Position numbers and translations under genes: made by a program. A model generated the notes under the pieces. That model saw nothing but the letters and a program-made list of their open reading frames with translations, was not told the DNA's origin and made no database searches. From Bacillus sp. A301a_S52 (lineage in GTDB: Bacteria; Bacillota; Bacilli; Bacillales; Salisediminibacteriaceae): a stretch of 64,000 bases of DNA. The stretch spans positions 3,662,001-3,726,000 of the forward strand of contig JABXYP010000001.1 in the NCBI GenBank assembly GCA_024701455.1, in the 5' to 3' direction. Positions 60,710 to 64,000 of the stretch are shown here, piece after piece; the first letter of the stretch is position 1; each line of letters opens with the position of its first letter.

Positions 60710-61885
60710 CTACTTTCCTTTAAGTAAGTGTAGGTTTTTTTCTATCAGATCCATTCGCTGTCTCACACACTCTAGCGAGTTATACGGGTCTTCTGGCGTG
60801 TTAAACGTATAATCTGTTAACTTATCAATCGTTGTTTTGGCTATATGAATACGCGTATCACTCGATGCATAGTATATGAAGATTTCCCCCTTTTTATTCA
60901 AGACAGCCCCATTGCAGAAAATCACATTTGATACATCCCCCGTTCTTTCATCGTCATAAGGTGCGATGAAATGGCCTCCCGGTTTGGCAATTATTTTATG
61001 CGGGGCATCCAGTTGAGTAGCGAATGTGTAGAGAACATACCGTAATCCAGCAGCTGTATTCCTCACACCATGAGCTATATGAATCCAGCCTTTAGGTGTC
61101 TTTATCGGTGCTGGCCCTTGACCATTTTTTACTTCATAAACCGTATGATACACCTTCTCATCGATCACTGTTTCATGATCAATCACAGGATTTTCTAGTG
61201 AGTCACATAGGCCAAATGCAATTCCTCCTCCCGCTCCTGTGGATATAAATCCATCTTGTGGTCGCGTATATAATGCATATTTCCCATTAATAAACTCTGG
61301 ATGGAGGACAACATTTCTCTGTTGTGGTGATGGCGTTTTAATATTCGGCAGACGCTCCCATTTTTCTAAATCTTTTGTTCTCACGAGTCCAGCTTGGGCT
61401 ATGGCACTTGACGTGTCGAATGGCTTTGCTGATGGGTCTTTACTTTCTGAGCAATAAATTCCATAGATCCAGCCGTCTTCATGTTCAACAAGTCGCATAT
61501 CATACATATTCGTTTCTTCATCTATCCTTTCCCATGTTAAAGGTGAGTCTATGAATCTAAAATTATCAATGCCCGTGTCACTTACCGCTAGAGCAAAAAA
61601 TGATTTTCGATCTACCCCTTCTGTCCTAACGATTAAGTAATAGCGATGATTCCAATAGAGGGCTCCAGGATTAAAGGTGGCATTAATACCTAAACGTTCC
61701 ATAAAATACGGATTCGTTTCTTTATTTAAATCGAACCTCCAGTGCAAAGGAACATGATGTCTTGTAAGTACAGGATTTTTATACTTTTCATAAATCCCAT
61801 TATAAAACTTATCATTAACTTTATTTGGCTTGGACAGCAGTTTCTCTTGTTTTTCTAACATCCCATAATAGTGATTATGTATCAT
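60710..61885 (-). CDS. GH130 glycoside phosphorylase, mannosylglucose-type
   Basis: Inverting phosphorylase, probably cutting 4-O-beta-mannosyl-glucose (or similar) to mannose 1-phosphate and glucose. The 391 residues are the length of the GH130_1 subgroup. Visible are [23 protein letters not shown], the catalytic Asp in [10 protein letters not shown], and [20 protein letters not shown] with the phosphate-binding His. The pathway would pair with an epimerase that makes mannosylglucose from mannobiose; none is in the window. Co-transcribed with the regulator. Confidence 0.88.
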   Translation of the reverse strand: MIHNHYYGMLEKQEKLLSKPNKVNDKFYNGIYEKYKNPVLTRHHVPLHWRFDLNKETNPYFMERLGINATFNPGALYWNHRYYLIVRTEGVDRKSFFALAVSDTGIDNFRFIDSPLTWERIDEETNMYDMRLVEHEDGWIYGIYCSESKDPSAKPFDTSSAIAQAGLVRTKDLEKWERLPNIKTPSPQQRNVVLHPEFINGKYALYTRPQDGFISTGAGGGIAFGLCDSLENPVIDHETVIDEKVYHTVYEVKNGQGPAPIKTPKGWIHIAHGVRNTAAGLRYVLYTFATQLDAPHKIIAKPGGHFIAPYDDERTGDVSNVIFCNGAVLNKKGEIFIYYASSDTRIHIAKTTIDKLTDYTFNTPEDPYNSLECVRQRMDLIEKNLHLLKGK

Positions 61886-62014
61886 CTAATTCACCTCTTC
61901 GTTTTCTATTACTCTATCTTGACTACTGAAAGACTCTACTAACGATATATTCCACCTTTCCTTTGTAGTAAAGGTGCTCACCTCTCATGTGTACCTACTT
62001 TTATCCATTAATGT

Positions 62015-62078
62015 GCGGCCCCATTTAGAAACTTCTGTATCTTAATTACATGAGAAGTCGTTTACCTTGTGGAGCCGC
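62015..62078 (-). other. long stem-loop between the solute-binding protein gene and the GH130_1 gene
   Basis: GCGGC-CCA (62015-62023) pairs with TGG-GCCGC (62070-62078), with a further ACTTCT/AGAAGT stem inside. The single mismatch becomes a U-G pair in minus-strand RNA, pointing to that strand. There is no U-run. Such hairpins commonly stabilise the 5' solute-binding part of a transporter mRNA. Confidence 0.55.
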
Positions 62079-62116
62079 AAAAAGATCAAAGTTATTGTTT
62101 AAGTTTAAATCGACAC

Positions 62117-63442
62117 TTATTCTATACCTTCAAGGCTTCGACCATCTTGCCATCTTTCATTAAGTTGGTTCATAATATCATCGAATGATTCATCGCGGTT
62201 GCCAATGCCCGCTTCGATAATTTGCTCTTTAAACCTTGAATTCCATAAACCCACTTCCCCCGAACTATCCACGCGATCTGCCAAGCCCTGTTCCCCGTCA
62301 CGAGCAGGTGCATTAGAAATGAATTCTACTCCTAATTCTTCATATGCTTCCAAGAAATCAGGGAATTCATCACTTACTTTAGGTGAAATACCACCTTCAT
62401 CTTCCCAATAGCCTGATTCATCTAGGAAAAATTTAACCCATGCTTCCGCTGCTGCAGGATAATCTGTATTAGCATTAATACCAATATTAAAATCCGGTCC
62501 CACCGTCGCATAGACGGTTCCATCCTCATGAGTGTAAGGGAATGGCATAAATTGAATGTCTTCAGGGTTCTCTGCTAATTCTTCTACTTGAGCATATGAC
62601 CATGAGCCGAGAATCATAGTTGCAACATCGCCATCTGCAAGCATTTGTTTAGAAAGTTCCCAGTCCGTGGTGAGGGGGTCACCTTCGATAAGTCCCTGAT
62701 TAGCGACTTCATACATGAGGTTATAAAGAATATAGTGTGGTTCTCCTTCCGCAAAAGGTGTTTTATTATGTGGAAGGTCATTGGTAAACTGTTCATCCCC
62801 AGCAATGGCAAGCCGGTTCGTCTCCCATTGGTCTAATGGCCAACTGTCACCGTAATTTGTATAAAGTGGAATGGCGTCAGTGTTATCTTTAATCATTTGC
62901 AGGGCAGATATAAACTCTTCGGGTGTTGCTGGTATACTATCAATCTCTGCTTCTTCGAAAACAGCTTGATTGTAGAGAATACCATCAGAGTTAATCGTAA
63001 TAGGAAGGCCGTACGTTCTACCTTCATATGCAAATTCATCTGCGAATAAATATATCTCACTTAACTCTTCTGTATTTCCCAGTGGTCTAAAAAAATGAGA
63101 CGCATCTTCGATTGGTACATTATCAGGAATCATGAGTACATCCCCATAATCATCTGTATTCATACGAGTACTAACTTGACCTTCATAATCGGTAATAGCT
63201 TCGAACGTGACAGTAACATCTGGATAGGTTTCATTAAAACGCTCTTTATATTCCATAAAAGCAGTATCTACGATGTCTGTTCGGTGAATTAATACGGTTA
63301 TATCTCCAGCCACTTCACCATTATTCGCTTCTTCATCCTTCACTATTCCGTCATTATTACCACCAGTATTCTCATCTCCACACGCAGCTAAAAAAACTAA
63401 AAGCATAATTAATCCTGAAACCAGCCCCAATTTTTTGTTCAT
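62117..63442 (-). CDS. ABC transporter extracellular solute-binding protein (sugar, family 1), lipoprotein
   Basis: Captures an oligosaccharide outside the membrane and delivers it to an ABC permease. The 441 residues have a lipoprotein signal (LVSGLIMLLVFLAACG; lipobox LAAC with Cys about residue 21), then the bilobed binding fold with AITDYEGQVSTRM, INSDGILYN, MILGSWSY and TVGPDFNIGINANTDYPAAAEAWVKFF segments. The permease genes that normally follow are absent; the next gene is a GH130 enzyme. They may lie beyond the right edge. Confidence 0.9.
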   Translation of the reverse strand: MNKKLGLVSGLIMLLVFLAACGDENTGGNNDGIVKDEEANNGEVAGDITVLIHRTDIVDTAFMEYKERFNETYPDVTVTFEAITDYEGQVSTRMNTDDYGDVLMIPDNVPIEDASHFFRPLGNTEELSEIYLFADEFAYEGRTYGLPITINSDGILYNQAVFEEAEIDSIPATPEEFISALQMIKDNTDAIPLYTNYGDSWPLDQWETNRLAIAGDEQFTNDLPHNKTPFAEGEPHYILYNLMYEVANQGLIEGDPLTTDWELSKQMLADGDVATMILGSWSYAQVEELAENPEDIQFMPFPYTHEDGTVYATVGPDFNIGINANTDYPAAAEAWVKFFLDESGYWEDEGGISPKVSDEFPDFLEAYEELGVEFISNAPARDGEQGLADRVDSSGEVGLWNSRFKEQIIEAGIGNRDESFDDIMNQLNERWQDGRSLEGIE

Positions 63443-63466
63443 TTTCTTTCCTCCTTCATTTTTTAG

Positions 63467-63521
63467 TTAATCGTTAAGGTAACAATAACTTAAGGTTAAT
63501 ATGTAATCGCTTTCTTGTCAA
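63467..63521 (-). promoter_or_regulatory. promoter, cre-like site and LacI-type operator of the solute-binding protein gene
   Basis: On the minus strand TTGACA (63521-63516) precedes a weak -10. TGTAATCGCTTTCT (63502-63515) deviates from cre by one base. TTAATCGTTAA (63467-63477) is a perfect inverted repeat of TTAA about a TCG centre. This layout matches 59406-59457. Confidence 0.65.
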
Positions 63522-63747
63522 CGGGTGTGAGAATAATAAAGAGAGGGAGGATCGTTTGCGATGTAAGTTAGATAGGTTTTAAGTTGAAATAGTAACAGTA
63601 AGTGATAGAGGTAATAAACCAGTAACTCTCAGAAAATGTGCTTTTTGTAACGGGAGCTCCATGGATAAGGTAGAATTTCCAGGAGCATGTTACTATGAAG
63701 GTGATGCAATTAATCACTATAAATATTCTTATAAAGACATGCAAAAA
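63522..63747. other. region between the solute-binding protein gene and the alpha-galactosidase-like gene
   Basis: A start-less plus-strand reading frame of about 70 codons (63599-63810) contains CAFCNGSSMDK and reads like protein, but it overlaps the terminator of the minus-strand gene. Nothing else recognised. Confidence 0.3.
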
Positions 63748-63775
63748 ATGACCCGTATTATCACCACACGGGCCA
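63748..63775 (-). terminator. terminator of the alpha-galactosidase-like gene
   Basis: TGACCCGT pairs with ACGGGCCA with one G-U; TTTTTTG follows on the minus strand. Confidence 0.75.
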
Positions 63776-63796
63776 TTGTTCAATCTAATAAACTGT

Positions 63797-64000
63797 CTAT
63801 TTTTCTTTAGAGATAAGTCTAAAAACCGCACATTCATGGCTCTTCAATGTTTTACTTATCCATTCTGCCTGTAGCTCCTTCCGTTCATTTGTCCATACAT
63901 CTTTCATTAAATAGTTTCCGTCTTCGAGGAGATCACTCAGGCTAAGAACAGCCTCTTTAGGCTCATTAAAGCGATTTAGCAAGCCAATCGCAATGTCATT
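63797..64000 (-). CDS. C-terminus of a glycosidase, probably GH27 alpha-galactosidase (5' part beyond window)
   Basis: 67 residues ending a gene that enters from the right edge. The pattern DIAIGLLNRFNEPKEAVLS... VWTNERKELQAEWISKTLKSHECAVFRLI is that of the C-terminal beta-sandwich of GH27 alpha-galactosidases (GLFNR... DLW... SHG... LL). If correct, it removes galactose from galactomannan side chains and fits the mannose-phosphorylase genes downstream. Identity rests on this short piece only. Confidence 0.6.
   Translation of the reverse strand, partial: NDIAIGLLNRFNEPKEAVLSLSDLLEDGNYLMKDVWTNERKELQAEWISKTLKSHECAVFRLISKEK

Overview
The window looks like the core chromosome of a low-GC Gram-positive bacterium of the family Bacillaceae. 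Gene content and order follow the Bacillus subtilis segment running from the glycolytic cggR-gapA-pgk-tpiA-pgm operon through sigL, clpP, crh-whiA-glmR-rapZ, trxB, the his operon, lgt-hprK, uvrAB, minJ, ctpB, ftsEX, cccB, prfB and secA to hpf. Very acidic exported proteins (CtpB, the M23 peptidase, cytochrome c-551) would fit a halophilic or alkaliphilic member, but that is inference. Most genes lie on the minus strand.

Layout: 1-5.8 kb, the CggR-controlled triose part of glycolysis (gpmI is cut by the left edge). 6.2-7.8 kb, a small glutaredoxin and rpoN. 8.6-9.5 kb, clpP under a CtsR-type operator. 9.7-16.4 kb, crh, whiA, glmR/yvcK, rapZ, a Nudix hydrolase, a patch of decayed coding sequence, trxB and a TPR protein. 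16.7-23.3 kb, the complete his operon hisZGDBHAF(IE). 23.5-29.9 kb, yvoF, ppaX, yvoD, lgt, hprK and yvlDCB. 30.0-31.2 kb, an intact IS150-type insertion sequence. 31.4-36.6 kb, uvrBA with a LexA-type box. 36.8-47.7 kb, minJ, ctpB, an EnvC-like M23 peptidase, ftsXE, cccB, a YitT protein and prfB with its programmed frameshift. 47.8-54.9 kb, secA, glcT-ptsG on the plus strand with an RNA antiterminator, and hpf. 55.3-57.3 kb, a cold-shock protein, an SsbB-like protein and small unknowns. 57.6-64 kb, a carbohydrate locus with two GH130 phosphorylases, a LacI regulator, an ABC solute-binding protein and the tail of an alpha-galactosidase-like enzyme. The last suggests growth on beta-mannan or galactomannan oligosaccharides.

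Sugar control is a common thread. HprK, its Ser46 target Crh, the pyrophosphatase PpaX, CggR, GlcT/PtsG and cre-like sites in the mannan locus are all present.

The most unusual feature is a family of about 158-bp non-coding repeats, with 11 copies or remnants, all in the same orientation and all between genes. Each full copy has a short hairpin followed by a long three-segment hairpin, and most copies start and end with ATAAA. One copy (38615-38773) keeps the design while all three stem segments of its long hairpin have different but still complementary sequence. That is strong evidence that the folded structure is selected. One copy supplies the last codons of yvoF, and another has lost its middle between short direct repeats.
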